A stretch of DNA of 64,000 bases from Bog-473 sp963755375. Lineage in GTDB: Bacteria > Actinomycetota > Acidimicrobiia > Acidimicrobiales > RAAP-2. Positions 51,737 through 59,579 of the stretch are shown one piece after another. Position 1 is the first letter of the stretch, and each line of letters begins with the position of its first letter. The notes below the pieces were generated by a model. The model was not told the origin of the DNA and did no database searches. It saw only the letters and a list, made by a program, of their open reading frames with translations. The stretch covers positions 2,604,001-2,668,000 of the forward strand of contig CAVWKG010000016.1 of assembly GCA_963755375.1 (NCBI GenBank). Direction: 5' to 3'. A program made the position numbers and the translations under genes.

Positions 51737-52303
51737 ATGCCAAATAGACTCGATCATGCCGCTGAAGTGGTCGGAGAGGCAGTGGGAACTGCGGGGGCGG
51801 CAACCGCAGCCGCTGGAAAGAGAGTGCAGCAGGGACTGAGTGAGGCAGCCATTGCAGTTGCCGCCTCAGATACGGCGCACCGAATCGAAAAACGCTTAGG
51901 CCCGACTCGAAAGGCAATCGCGAAGAAGGCGACACGGGCCAAAAAGACCGCCAAGAAGCGGGCGGCCTCGGTGACGCGGAAGGCCGGTGGGGCCAAAAAG
52001 ACCGCCAAGAAGCGGGCGGCCTCGGTGACGCGGAAGGCCGGTGGGGCCAAAAAGACCGCCAAGAAGCGGGCGGCCTCGGTGACGCGGAAGGCCGGTGGGG
52101 CCAAAAAGACCGCCAAGAAGCGGGCGGCCTCGGTGACGCGGAAGGCCGGTGGGGCCAAAAAGACCGCCAAGAAGCGGGCGGCCTCGGTGACGCGGAAGGC
52201 CGGTGGGGCCAAAAAGACCGCCAAGAAGCGGGCGGCCTCGGTGACGCGGAAGGCCGGTGGGGCCAAAAAGACCGCCAAGAAGCGGCCGGCGAACCAACGA
52301 TAA
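51737..52303 (+). CDS. Histone H1-like lysine/alanine-rich repeat protein
   Basis: 188-aa very basic protein. Residues 1-65 are an amphipathic helical head (DHAAEVVGEAVGTAGAATAAAG, then AHRIEKRLGPTRKAIAKKA). The rest is six 18-aa repeats (AKKTAKKRAASVTRKAGG) plus a partial seventh ending KKRPANQR. The composition matches bacterial H1-like and HupB-tail proteins, suggesting nucleoid or polyanion binding; the RAASVTRKA segment could be phosphorylated. The repeat units look identical at DNA level. Start ATG at 51737; ribosome site weak. Confidence 0.75.
   Translation: MPNRLDHAAEVVGEAVGTAGAATAAAGKRVQQGLSEAAIAVAASDTAHRIEKRLGPTRKAIAKKATRAKKTAKKRAASVTRKAGGAKKTAKKRAASVTRKAGGAKKTAKKRAASVTRKAGGAKKTAKKRAASVTRKAGGAKKTAKKRAASVTRKAGGAKKTAKKRAASVTRKAGGAKKTAKKRPANQR
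51938..52284 (+). repeat. 54-bp tandem repeat, six full copies plus a partial seventh
   Basis: Units start at 51938, 51992, 52046, 52100, 52154 and 52208, with a partial copy from 52262. Each begins gccaaaaagaccgccaagaa. By reading, the six full copies are identical, including synonymous sites. The period is a multiple of three, so copy-number change keeps the protein in frame. Confidence 0.95.
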
Positions 52304-52348
52304 TCCAACCTCGGTTGGCACATACTGACAGTGCTGCCGGACGGCTAA

Positions 52349-52460
52349 TTCGATCAGCTCTGCGTCGCCCTACCCGTTCGATCAGCTCTGCGTCGCCCTA
52401 CCCGTTCGATCAGCTCTGCGTCGCCCTACCCGTTCGATCAGCTCTGCGTGGCCCTACCCG
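52349..52460. repeat. 28-bp tandem repeat, four copies
   Basis: Units 52349-52376, 52377-52404, 52405-52432 and 52433-52460, each starting ttcgatcagctctgcgtcgc with no spacer; the last copy has one base change (tcgcc to tggcc). They lie between the convergent histone-like and DUF4235 genes, and the last copy supplies the DUF4235 stop codon. The absence of variable spacers excludes a CRISPR array. Confidence 0.95.
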
Positions 52461-52743
52461 CTTCGAGCCCAGGTTCGGGAGGCGGTTCGTGCGTCGTCGC
52501 TTCCCAGACTCGGGCAGCCGTACGAATCGCCACAAGCCTTGACACTCCCACCCCGACGCCTGTAGCGATCGCCCAACTGAGAGAGTCGGTCCAAGAGGAG
52601 CGACGGTCGGCGGGTAGTGGTGGGGGAGTCGCCCCACGCAGGGCTTTCCACGCTGTCGCAAGAACTCGCCGGGTGAGTAGACCAGCCAGAGCTCCGGATC
52701 CAAGCGCGATAGCTCTCCAGCCATATCTCTCGAATACCGTCAC
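52438..52743 (-). CDS. DUF4235 family protein
   Basis: 101-aa small protein. ALGSGALAGLLTRRVLATAWKALRG near the N-terminus and a second hydrophobic stretch LSWAIATGVGVGVSRLVAIRTAARVWEATT match DUF4235, a family of small actinobacterial proteins with one or two membrane-associated helices and no known function. It is often found beside stress or envelope genes. Start GTG at 52743. The last residues (GRATQS) and the stop are encoded within a 28-bp tandem repeat, so the C-terminus probably changed recently. Confidence 0.8.
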   Translation of the reverse strand: MTVFERYGWRAIALGSGALAGLLTRRVLATAWKALRGATPPPLPADRRSSWTDSLSWAIATGVGVGVSRLVAIRTAARVWEATTHEPPPEPGLEAGRATQS

Positions 52744-52941
52744 AGCCTTACCCTACCCAGCCAGAACTTTCGCGGAACATGAGTCGATCGTCGTTGTATG
52801 CCCTCGCCTCTCACTCCTAGATTCGCTCGCCTCCCCACTTCGGCAATTCCGACCGCATCCGCGCGTGACTCCCCTCCACGCCGACTCCGATCGGTCCCGC
52901 AGGCCGCACGCGTCGAGGATGAGAACGGAGCGTTGAACGGC

Positions 52942-53313
52942 TCAATGAGTGTATGAGTTTCCCCATGGCGCATATTCCACAGCGGAACGCCGCGACCACT
53001 CCGGGTCCCACTCTTCGACCCACATATCGAGGCCCGTGATCTCAAACACTCGCCGGACCATGGGCGTGGGACGACTAACGACAAGGGTCCCCCCGTCCTT
53101 CATGGCCCTTCGCCTTGCCGTGTGAATGGCACCGAGCCCCGAGGAGTCCATGAAGGTCACCTGACAGAGGTCGACGACGACGAGCAAGCCAGGGGGTCCG
53201 ATCAACTGCTCGGCGAGCCCCCGACAAGTCGATGCGTCAAGCTCTCCCCGCAGCGCGAAGATGCGACCGCCTTCAAAGTCATAAGAAGTCACGTCAAATG
53301 GGTCCACCATCAT
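52942..53313 (-). CDS. STAS-domain anti-sigma factor antagonist
   Basis: 123-aa protein of the SpoIIAA/RsbV type. The STAS core has RIFALRGELDASTCRGLAEQLI, LLVVVDLCQVTFMDSSGLGAIHTARRRA with the phosphorylatable Ser in DSSG, and LVVSRPTPMVRRVFEITGLD. In partner switching, the unphosphorylated form sequesters an HATPase anti-sigma factor; PP2C phosphatases such as those encoded at 30164 and 62803 would reactivate it. Start ATG at 53313 after GGGAGG. No anti-sigma or sigma gene is adjacent. Confidence 0.9.
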   Translation of the reverse strand: MMVDPFDVTSYDFEGGRIFALRGELDASTCRGLAEQLIGPPGLLVVVDLCQVTFMDSSGLGAIHTARRRAMKDGGTLVVSRPTPMVRRVFEITGLDMWVEEWDPEWSRRSAVEYAPWGNSYTH

Positions 53314-53524
53314 CACGTACCTCCCTCTGCCCTTGACCGCTTAAGAGAAGCCCCCACGCCGCCCCGGGTGAACTCCCAGGGAACCCCTCTTCTTTGCTGT
53401 GTCTGCCCTCGTTCCCTCCCTTTTCGATACTGGGCATAGCCTGGGCGTTTCGTACAATACGGAGGGTGCCGTTTCGGTCTTCGATCTAACGCGCGCCAGC
53501 CTGGTCGAACGAGCCTTCTCGATC

Positions 53525-53544
53525 AATCACCCGATCGGGTGATT
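53525..53544. promoter_or_regulatory. 20-bp perfect palindrome upstream of the LuxR-type gene
   Basis: AATCACCCGA followed by its exact complement TCGGGTGATT, 34 bases before the start codon and in the divergent region shared with the STAS gene. Because no transcript should end here, an operator is more likely than a terminator, although a T-run follows. Autoregulation by the adjacent HTH protein is the obvious hypothesis. Confidence 0.55.
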
Positions 53545-53578
53545 TTAAGCCTCTGACCCTCGCTCGTAGAGTGACGCC

Positions 53579-54229
53579 GTGTCTAACGCGATCCGGGTAG
53601 CGCTCGTCAATGACTACATGATCGTCCTCGAGGGCCTCCGTGCTCTCCTAAGGTCCAGCGATCCCGAGATCGAAGTCGTCGAAATCGACCTTCGCAAGGG
53701 ACCGAGACGACAGGTGGATGTCACGCTGCTCGACACCTACGGAGAGCTCGAATCCCTCGGGCAAAGGGTGAAGTCGCTGAGCGCCGATTCCGGGAACGGA
53801 GCGATCGTGGTATTCAGCTTCTCCGACCGACCTTCGGCGGTGCATCGTGCCATGCGTGCGGGTGCTCACGGGTTTATCTCCAAGGCGGTTCCACGGCAAC
53901 AAATCATCAACGGAATCAAGGCTGCTGCCAAGGGCGACCGAGTCGTTTCAACCCAAAGATCTCACCACGCCCAGATTGATGAGGCTCTACGCTGGCCCGG
54001 ACGTGAGATCGGCCTCAGCGAACGAGAAAGCGAACTCTTGTCCTTGCTCTCGACAGGTATGACCAACCGCGAACTGGGTGACCACCTCTACGTCAGTGAG
54101 AACACGATCAAGACTCAGCTTCGGCATCTCTACGCCAAGCTTGGCGTTCGCAGCCGCGCTCAAGCCGCTTTCCTAGCTGCGCAAGGCATCCTTGGCGATC
54201 ATCGCCGGCAAACCAAGTCCCTGGATTGA
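53579..54229 (+). CDS. LuxR/NarL-type response regulator
   Basis: 216-aa regulator with an N-terminal receiver-like domain (IRVALVNDYMIVLEGLRALL; candidate phospho-Asp in VTLLDTYGE; Lys in AHGFISKAV) and a C-terminal LuxR HTH (LSERESELLSLLSTGMTNRELGDHLYVSENTIKTQLRHLYAKLGVRSRAQA). The usual acidic pair at the start is Asn-Asp (VNDY), so phosphorylation may be weak or absent. No sensor kinase is adjacent. Start is GTG at 53579. The palindrome upstream suggests autoregulation. Confidence 0.88.
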   Translation: MSNAIRVALVNDYMIVLEGLRALLRSSDPEIEVVEIDLRKGPRRQVDVTLLDTYGELESLGQRVKSLSADSGNGAIVVFSFSDRPSAVHRAMRAGAHGFISKAVPRQQIINGIKAAAKGDRVVSTQRSHHAQIDEALRWPGREIGLSERESELLSLLSTGMTNRELGDHLYVSENTIKTQLRHLYAKLGVRSRAQAAFLAAQGILGDHRRQTKSLD

Positions 54230-54592
54230 CCTGCCCGTTACCAGGATCTCGTCGTCCAAGTGATCGCCCGCACCCGCTGCGATCTCCTTAAGCTCCAACC
54301 AAAGCCTCAACTCGGCCTCGCTTCGAGGCACTCATCCTGCACCTCTGAGTCAACTGTGACTTTCACGTGGCAGTAGTACCCTCCGCAGCCCAAACAACCG
54401 TCAATTGCGACGCCTGTCGTCGGCCCTCGTTGTGCGGCGCGCCCAGCGAAATCCTTGCGGTCCAGATCGTTGTCGACGACACAGGCGGGCGCCGGGAGGC
54501 CGGTGATCGCGCTAAATCCGGCGTTCGACAGCTGCAGGTGGGCGAACATTCACGAATGGCTAGGTTTTCCACGGAAGGGGTATAAGCGATCG
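54230..54592. other. Intergenic stretch, no confident gene
   Basis: 363 bases. A minus-strand frame of 80 codons (54307-54549) contains a Cys-rich piece (GCLGCGGYYCHV) but has no family resemblance or clear ribosome site, so it is not called. A GGAAGGGG just upstream of 54593 serves the DoxX gene. Confidence 0.35.
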
Positions 54593-55453
54593 GTGACCAT
54601 TTCTCGGCGAATTGCCCGACCCCTATTGGCCTCAATTTTCATCGCTGAAGGCTGGGATGCCATCCGAAATCCCGAGAAGACCGGCAAGACTCTCGAACCT
54701 CCCGCCCTGCCCGCCGCGCAGGGGAAACCACTTACTCAAGACGACGCGTTCACATTGGTCAGGTTGAACGGGATTGTCCAGGTCGGCGGTGGGGTTCTAC
54801 TGGGCATCGGGAAATTCCCCCGTCTGGCCTCTCTGGCTCTCATGGGGTCAATCGTGCCTACGACCTACGCAGGACATCGGTTTTGGGAAGAGACAGATGA
54901 CGAACTAAGAGCCCAGCAGAAGATTCAACTTCTCAAGAATCTGGGACTGCTGGGTGGATTGATCCTTTCTGCCGTGGACACGGAGGGTGCCCCCTCGATC
55001 GGATGGAGGACTCGGCATCGTGTGCACCAAGTGGCCGTCGCACTATCGGAAGAGGGTGCAGGATCAGACGGCAATGCGCTTCAAACGGCAGCAAGGGCGG
55101 TCGATACGAGTCGGAAAGCAGGACGTCGCGCCAAAAGAGCAGCTACGAAGGCGGCTCGTCGAGCCAACGCGACTGCCTCTGGCGTGGCCCGACAGGCCAC
55201 CGAGGTCGCTACTAACGCCACCAAGACCGGAGTCGTCGTTGCTTCACCATACTTGCGTCAAGCGAATATGGGCGCACTCCACGCGGCCGAAGAAGCGATT
55301 GATGTCGCCGGACCCTACATCTCTGCTGGACTTGAACGGTCCGGAGAGTTCCTCGAAGGAACGCTCGATGTCGCCGCTCCTTTCATTTCTGCCGGACTCG
55401 AGCGGGCCGGGGATTTGCTTGCCCGAGTATCCGATCATCCCTCCGTCGACTGA
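54593..55453 (+). CDS. DoxX-family membrane protein with basic, repeat-bearing C-terminal tail
   Basis: 286 aa. Residues 1-140 are a DoxX-type domain (RRIARPLLASIFIAEGWDAIRNPEKTGKTLEPP, then four hydrophobic stretches such as LNGIVQVGGGVLLGIGKF and GLLGGLILSAVD). After about residue 165 comes an Arg/Lys/Ala-rich segment (SRKAGRRAKRAATKAARRANATA). The end holds two related copies of VAGPYISAGLERSGEFLEG / VAAPFISAGLERAGDLLA. DoxX proteins are membrane components linked to oxidative stress in mycobacteria; the tail is not part of the family. Start GTG at 54593. Confidence 0.78.
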   Translation: MTISRRIARPLLASIFIAEGWDAIRNPEKTGKTLEPPALPAAQGKPLTQDDAFTLVRLNGIVQVGGGVLLGIGKFPRLASLALMGSIVPTTYAGHRFWEETDDELRAQQKIQLLKNLGLLGGLILSAVDTEGAPSIGWRTRHRVHQVAVALSEEGAGSDGNALQTAARAVDTSRKAGRRAKRAATKAARRANATASGVARQATEVATNATKTGVVVASPYLRQANMGALHAAEEAIDVAGPYISAGLERSGEFLEGTLDVAAPFISAGLERAGDLLARVSDHPSVD

Positions 55454-55601
55454 GGCAGCGTTCCGCCCTTCCCTCTTTGAAGGGGCTGCTCATGAGAACT
55501 CATGACGAGCCGAGCAATGCGTAACTCGATCTCAACTACCGGGTTGGATAGGACTTCCAGTGGGTAGAGAGACAGTTCCAAACTAAAAAGGAGAGCACAC
55601 T

Positions 55602-55775
55602 GTGTCGACGGTCGATAAAGCCAAGAATAAAGCTCAGGAAGCTAAAGGGCATGTCAAAGAGGCGGCCGGCAAGGCAACGGATGACCAGTCGCTTGAGGTC
55701 GAGGGCAAAGGTGACAAGGTCGCCGGCAACTTGAAGCAGGCCGGAGAAAAGGTTAAGGACGCCTTCAAGAAGTAG
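55602..55775 (+). CDS. CsbD-family small stress protein
   Basis: 57-aa hydrophilic protein beginning MSTVDKAKNKAQEAKGHVKEA, followed by GKATDDQSLEVEGKGDKVAG and ending VKDAFKK. The pattern of A/GxxKxxxGK helical repeats is typical of CsbD, a general-stress protein controlled by sigma-B in Bacillus; biochemical role unknown. Start is GTG at 55602 with AAGGAG nine bases upstream. A strong hairpin follows the stop. Confidence 0.9.
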   Translation: MSTVDKAKNKAQEAKGHVKEAAGKATDDQSLEVEGKGDKVAGNLKQAGEKVKDAFKK

Positions 55776-55786
55776 CTAATGCTGAT

Positions 55787-55818
55787 CCGACAGCCCTTGC
55801 GCAGCCAAGGGCTGTCGG
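55787..55818 (+). terminator. Strong hairpin after csbD
   Basis: A 13-base perfect stem (CCGACAGCCCTTG / CAAGGGCTGTCGG) with a six-base loop starts 11 bases after the CsbD stop. There is no T-run after it, as is common for actinobacterial terminators; a role in mRNA 3'-end stability is also possible. Confidence 0.7.
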
Positions 55819-55935
55819 CCGGCAATTCGATCTGGCCCCTCACTTTGACTGCGTGATAGAAACCGAACTCCAAAGTCCTCGGCGAGCCTTCTGCGTCCGT
55901 TAGGACAGTCGGCTGGACGATTAAGGATACGTGAA

Positions 55936-56097
55936 ATGTTGCCTACTGGAGCACCGCCGCCATGCCCACATTGTGGCGCGCGCCACGTTGACGCGTACAC
56001 CTTCTATGGCTGTTCCGACAGCTCGTCCATCCATGCGCATCGCCATTGGGCGTGCGCAAAGTGTGAACTTGAAGTTGTGACCTCCACTGAATCGTGA
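55936..56097 (+). CDS. Small zinc-ribbon protein
   Basis: 53-aa protein reading MLPTGAPPPCPHCGARHVD at the start and WACAKCELEVVTSTES at the end. Two CxxC pairs (CPHC and CAKC), about 32 residues apart, make a zinc ribbon likely; an extra Cys and several His lie between. Start ATG at 55936 with AAGGA eight bases upstream. The role is unknown; nucleic-acid binding is only a possibility. Confidence 0.65.
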   Translation: MLPTGAPPPCPHCGARHVDAYTFYGCSDSSSIHAHRHWACAKCELEVVTSTES

Positions 56098-56526
56098 GGA
56101 TCAGAGTCACGGCCGCGCCACCTACTACGTCATGGCGGTCGGCTTGCAATTACTTCGACGACAATGACCGTATCGTAAGGCCGCCAGCTCGAGTCCTTAT
56201 CACGATGGTGCAACGGCGAATTCGGCCCATACCACCTTCGCATCGGAAACAGATTCGATTCCCCAGGAGCTCGCTAGGTTGGCCACGAGGCTCAGGCCGC
56301 AACCCGCCTAGGCGTTCGGTGACGCATCGCCTACTGTCGACATAGTCGGGTTCCCGTCTCGGATTGAGAGCCGTCCAAGTTGTTGGGCCAGCAGAACGCG
56401 GACCCCGACAGAAATGGCAGGACCAGCGCGGTGCACCTACGTCAATCGCTTGGTGATGGGTGAGCGGTTCCGCGCCTGCTGGGCGTCCAACTCCGGGTGA
56501 GCGCCCAGGGCTGCGCTTCCATACGT
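56098..56526. other. Intergenic stretch, no gene seen
   Basis: 429 bases following the zinc-ribbon gene. No open frame with coding character was found on either strand. A TTCGATTCCCC near 56254 resembles a tRNA T-loop but has no matching stem. Confidence 0.4.
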
Positions 56527-56625
56527 TCATTGGTTGGACTGGAGGAATTTGATGATCGGGTTAAGTCGGATAGCGATGAACAGCGCCATTCCCACAATGG
56601 CCAAGACGCTGGCGACGTCCGACAT
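56527..56625 (-). CDS. Possible 32-aa single-helix membrane peptide
   Basis: Reads MSDVASVLAIVGMALFIAIR, then LNPIIKFLQSNQ and a stop: one clear transmembrane helix with a basic C-terminal side. No purine-rich ribosome site precedes the ATG at 56625, and the peptide is too short to judge by homology. It would be divergent from the next gene. Confidence 0.3.
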   Translation of the reverse strand: MSDVASVLAIVGMALFIAIRLNPIIKFLQSNQ

Positions 56626-56683
56626 GGCTTGATTCAAGGGAGGGAGGGGTATTGAGAGGTGAGAGCACAAAGGAGGTAGTGCC

Positions 56684-57229
56684 GTGGACTTCGACCTGTT
56701 GGATCTGTACGGGCGCGCAAGCGAATGGACTGGAAGCAAAGTTCGTGGTGCGGTCCTAAAGCTTGATGACCCAACAACATGCGACGAGTGGGATGTCCGT
56801 ACGCTCTTAAATCACATGCTCGAGACCCAGATGTATTTTGTGGGGGCCGCGCGGGGCGATGACATCTCTCCGCCTTCCCAAGCGCCTCCCCAACTGCTGA
56901 GCGACGATCCGCCTGCGGACTTCGATCAGGCCCGCGCTGAGACGCTTCGCACCTTCAGCGACTCGGGAGTCATTGAGAAGACTGGACCGGCTCTTGGCAT
57001 CGCATTCAGCGACCAGCTCCTTCACGGATGGGATCTAGCTGTATCCACCGGGCAGAATCATGCGATGCCTGCGGGACTACCCGAAGCGGCCTATGCGTTC
57101 ATCCATGGGCGCTTTACCGACGAACAACGTCAAGGCGTGTTCAAACCAGAAGTCACGATCGCGGCTGACTCGTCTAGTCAGGACAGGTTTCTTGCCTATA
57201 CCGGTCGTGATCCCTCGCAAGGCGGCTGA
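56684..57229 (+). CDS. TIGR03086-type metal-binding protein (DinB/mycothiol-dependent isomerase fold)
   Basis: 181-aa protein of the DinB-like superfamily with the maleylpyruvate-isomerase N-domain pattern: CDEWDVRTLLNHMLETQMYFVGAARG near residues 33-60 (metal His), IAFSDQLLHGWDLAVSTGQ around 110 (second His) and the family C-terminus. Several relatives use mycothiol as cofactor, consistent with mshA in this window. Substrate unknown. Start GTG at 56684 with AAGGAGGT, the best ribosome site in this region. Confidence 0.82.
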   Translation: MDFDLLDLYGRASEWTGSKVRGAVLKLDDPTTCDEWDVRTLLNHMLETQMYFVGAARGDDISPPSQAPPQLLSDDPPADFDQARAETLRTFSDSGVIEKTGPALGIAFSDQLLHGWDLAVSTGQNHAMPAGLPEAAYAFIHGRFTDEQRQGVFKPEVTIAADSSSQDRFLAYTGRDPSQGG

Positions 57230-57391
57230 GATCGAAGTACCGCATAACGGTCCCAGCCCCGGCGCCAAGGAACTGGGGCCATGGTCGTCGCCCCTTGATG
57301 TTCGGTGCTATCGGCGCCGTCCCCCGAGCGGGAGGGGCGGGCGGGTCGCGGCCCCACACCATTTCGCCGATCCGCCAAATGGCGCGGGACG

Positions 57392-59002
57392 TCAGCCCGA
57401 GAAGTGCGGGAGCGTAACCCAGGACGGCCGGCCCGGCTCGTGGAACACGGCCTGCTCGGCGGTCCGCAGGGTAGTGGCCGTGGCCGGCGGCTCTCCGGTG
57501 CCGAGATTGCGGGCGTAGACGGGGTGCGCGCCACTGGAGACCTGAACCCGCAGGCGGTGACCGGTGGCGAAGGTGTGACCGACCGGCCACAGGGCTACCG
57601 CCGCTTTGAACGTCCCGTCCGGGTTCCGGCGGATGGACGCAGGGTCGAAGCGCTGCAGTCCGTCGCACACGTTGACGGACCGGCCGTCAGGTGACACGTC
57701 GCAGACCCGCACGAAGAAGTCCGTGTGGTCCAGGCTCGAGCCCACGTGCAGTTCGGCCTCCACCGGACCGACAAGCTCGAGAGGCTCGCCGAGCTCGTCG
57801 GAGGTGTAGACGAGGACGTCTGAGCGGGCCTCGAGAGGCCGATTGTCTACGGTGCCCCCAGTAAGCATGCCAATGCCGCCCAACGACGGCGTCGGGTCGG
57901 CGGGGTCGTAGCGATACCGGTCGGGCTGCGACGGCGCATCCGGCGGCATGGCCGCGAGGTGACCCCCGGCATGGAGGTACCAGCGGGTCGGCTCTGAGGG
58001 AGGGGGCCAGTCCGGCAAGTCGCGCCAATGGCTGCCTTCGCCCTGCACATGGACCTTTACCGGGGTTGGACCGAGCAGTCCTTTCCGGGCGAGCAACCAT
58101 GTGTCGAACCACGCCAGTGGGGCGTCGGTCATGCCGCCCTCCCCGCCCCCGCCCAGGTGTCCGCCGGCGCCGATGCGGAGATACACCGGGGCAGGCGAGG
58201 CGCGCAGAACGGCATAGTCCTCCACCACGCCGGGCAGCGGGTAATCGTGCCAGCCGTCGACGAGCAGGGTCGGCACCGTCCATTCCGCCAGCAGGGGCCG
58301 GAAGTTCACCAGATCCCAAAAGACATCTTCGGCGCCGCCATGAGCGAGCTGGTCCCGGTAGAGCTGGAGGTCGACGCCAGTGAGCCGGTGGATCACCTCA
58401 CCGAGAGGTAGGTGGTCGAAGCCCGCCTTGAACTCGGCCATGCGCCGCTCGATACCCTCGGGGGAAATGTCGGTCGTGGGGACGGCGTTGGCCTGCTTGT
58501 TGAACTGGGTCGCGCCCACGTCCCAGGGGATGATTACTTCGAGGGCCAGCGACCCCCCCGGGTACCACGAGTAGGCCCGCGTCGAGGTCGACAGCGCGAC
58601 GGCCATGGCCTTGAGGTACGGCGGCTTGGTGGAGGCCAGCGCCCACTGGGTGAAGCCCATGTAGCTACCGCCGAACGTGCCCATGCGGCCGTTGAACCAT
58701 GGCTGGGAAGCGATCCAGTCTGCTGTGTCCCGCCCGTCACCCGCTTCGGCGAAGTAGCTGTGCGTGCCACCCGACCCGTCTGTGCCTCGGCACGCCTGCA
58801 GAACGTACCGGTAGCCGCGGGCGGCGAACTCCGGGGCCATGGCCGAGGCAAAGTTGGCTCTGCCGTACGGCGTGCGCTCCAAGATGGCGGGAGCGTCGTC
58901 GATGCCCACGGGGTGATAGACGTCGGCCAGCAGCACCGTCCCATCCGACACCGAGACCTTGACGTCCCGCTCGACCTCGACTTCATTGGTGCGCTCCCGC
59001 AT
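57392..59002 (-). CDS. CocE/NonD family hydrolase (S15 peptidase-like)
   Basis: 536-aa alpha/beta hydrolase with the X-Pro dipeptidyl-peptidase architecture. The hydrolase domain has QACRGTDGSGGTHSYF, the nucleophile Ser in GTFGGSYMGFTQW, Asp in LLVDGWHDYPLPG and His in RIGAGGHLGGGG. The C-terminal jelly-roll domain runs from about residue 330 to the end (LELVGPVEAELHVGSS, ATGHRLRVQVSSGAHP). Substrate could be an acyl ester or a peptide. No signal peptide is seen. Start ATG at 59002. Its codon use looks as GC-rich as the left part of the window. Confidence 0.9.
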   Translation of the reverse strand: MRERTNEVEVERDVKVSVSDGTVLLADVYHPVGIDDAPAILERTPYGRANFASAMAPEFAARGYRYVLQACRGTDGSGGTHSYFAEAGDGRDTADWIASQPWFNGRMGTFGGSYMGFTQWALASTKPPYLKAMAVALSTSTRAYSWYPGGSLALEVIIPWDVGATQFNKQANAVPTTDISPEGIERRMAEFKAGFDHLPLGEVIHRLTGVDLQLYRDQLAHGGAEDVFWDLVNFRPLLAEWTVPTLLVDGWHDYPLPGVVEDYAVLRASPAPVYLRIGAGGHLGGGGEGGMTDAPLAWFDTWLLARKGLLGPTPVKVHVQGEGSHWRDLPDWPPPSEPTRWYLHAGGHLAAMPPDAPSQPDRYRYDPADPTPSLGGIGMLTGGTVDNRPLEARSDVLVYTSDELGEPLELVGPVEAELHVGSSLDHTDFFVRVCDVSPDGRSVNVCDGLQRFDPASIRRNPDGTFKAAVALWPVGHTFATGHRLRVQVSSGAHPVYARNLGTGEPPATATTLRTAEQAVFHEPGRPSWVTLPHFSG

Positions 59003-59267
59003 GCCGACCCCCTTCGCAACCGGGCCTCGGGTATCGAGCGACCGACAGACCCTATGTCAAGTCTCGCTGACCTGAAACCCCGACACCGTTCATCAATCGG
59101 GTCTGAGTCCGCAGCTCAGCCTGACGGGACGCGAATCAGTTCCTTACATCCTGCATCGCCCCAAGCCGGCAGGTATGGGGCTGGTCTGGGGCACTCGATG
59201 AACGACACGGCGGGATGGATCATCTGTGTGACGACGTCCGCGCATCTGCTCCAAACCGTGGGTCATT

Positions 59268-59579
59268 CTAGACTTCTTTGCCCTCGTCTTCGACGTCCAC
59301 GGCCATGGTGTCGTAGCCGGCACTCGTCAGTATTCGGCGCAGGTCGACAAGCTGTTGTCCGTCGACGTCCTTGTCACTCGGACGCCTGAGAACCTCGGTC
59401 TCTTGGCCGATGCGGAACAGAAACATGTCGTCGTGCTGTTCTTCGATGGATCCGACCGACTCGAGCAATGACACGACATCGTGCCATTCGACGTTGTGGT
59501 TCGTCTTTTGCTGAAAGATCTGTAGCAGGGTGTCTCGATGATGGCCGCTGAGATGCTCGGGCCCTGAGATTGACGACAT
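59268..59579 (-). CDS. Conserved hypothetical protein (HicA-like fold suspected)
   Basis: 103-aa protein recognisable by LSGHHRDTLLQIFQQKTNHNVEWHDVVSLLESVG, a GxETEVLRRPSDKDVD block and LVDLRRILTSAGYD, a small family found in many actinobacteria with a probable dsRBD/HicA-like fold. No HicB partner gene is adjacent, so a toxin role is not supported. Start ATG at 59579, six bases after GAGAGGA. Function unknown. Confidence 0.7.
   Translation of the reverse strand: MSSISGPEHLSGHHRDTLLQIFQQKTNHNVEWHDVVSLLESVGSIEEQHDDMFLFRIGQETEVLRRPSDKDVDGQQLVDLRRILTSAGYDTMAVDVEDEGKEV

Noticed and set aside
51754..52323. Minus-strand frames of 189 and 141 codons across the histone-like gene (repeats of FLAVFLAPPAFRVTEAAR and similar)
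   Set aside because: The 54-bp repeat keeps all frames open; the plus-strand Lys/Ala reading has the sensible head, start and stop.
52349..52460. 28-bp repeats as a CRISPR array
   Set aside because: The copies are directly adjacent with no variable spacers, and no cas genes are present.
54307..54549. 80-codon Cys-containing minus-strand frame
   Set aside because: No ribosome site, no family resemblance, and composition unlike neighbouring genes.
56250..56275. TTCGATTCCCC as part of a tRNA or an attachment site
   Set aside because: There is no complementary T-stem, acceptor stem or anticodon arm nearby.
59268..59579. HicA-like protein as a toxin of a toxin-antitoxin pair
   Set aside because: No antitoxin gene lies beside it and the family is widespread as a solitary gene.
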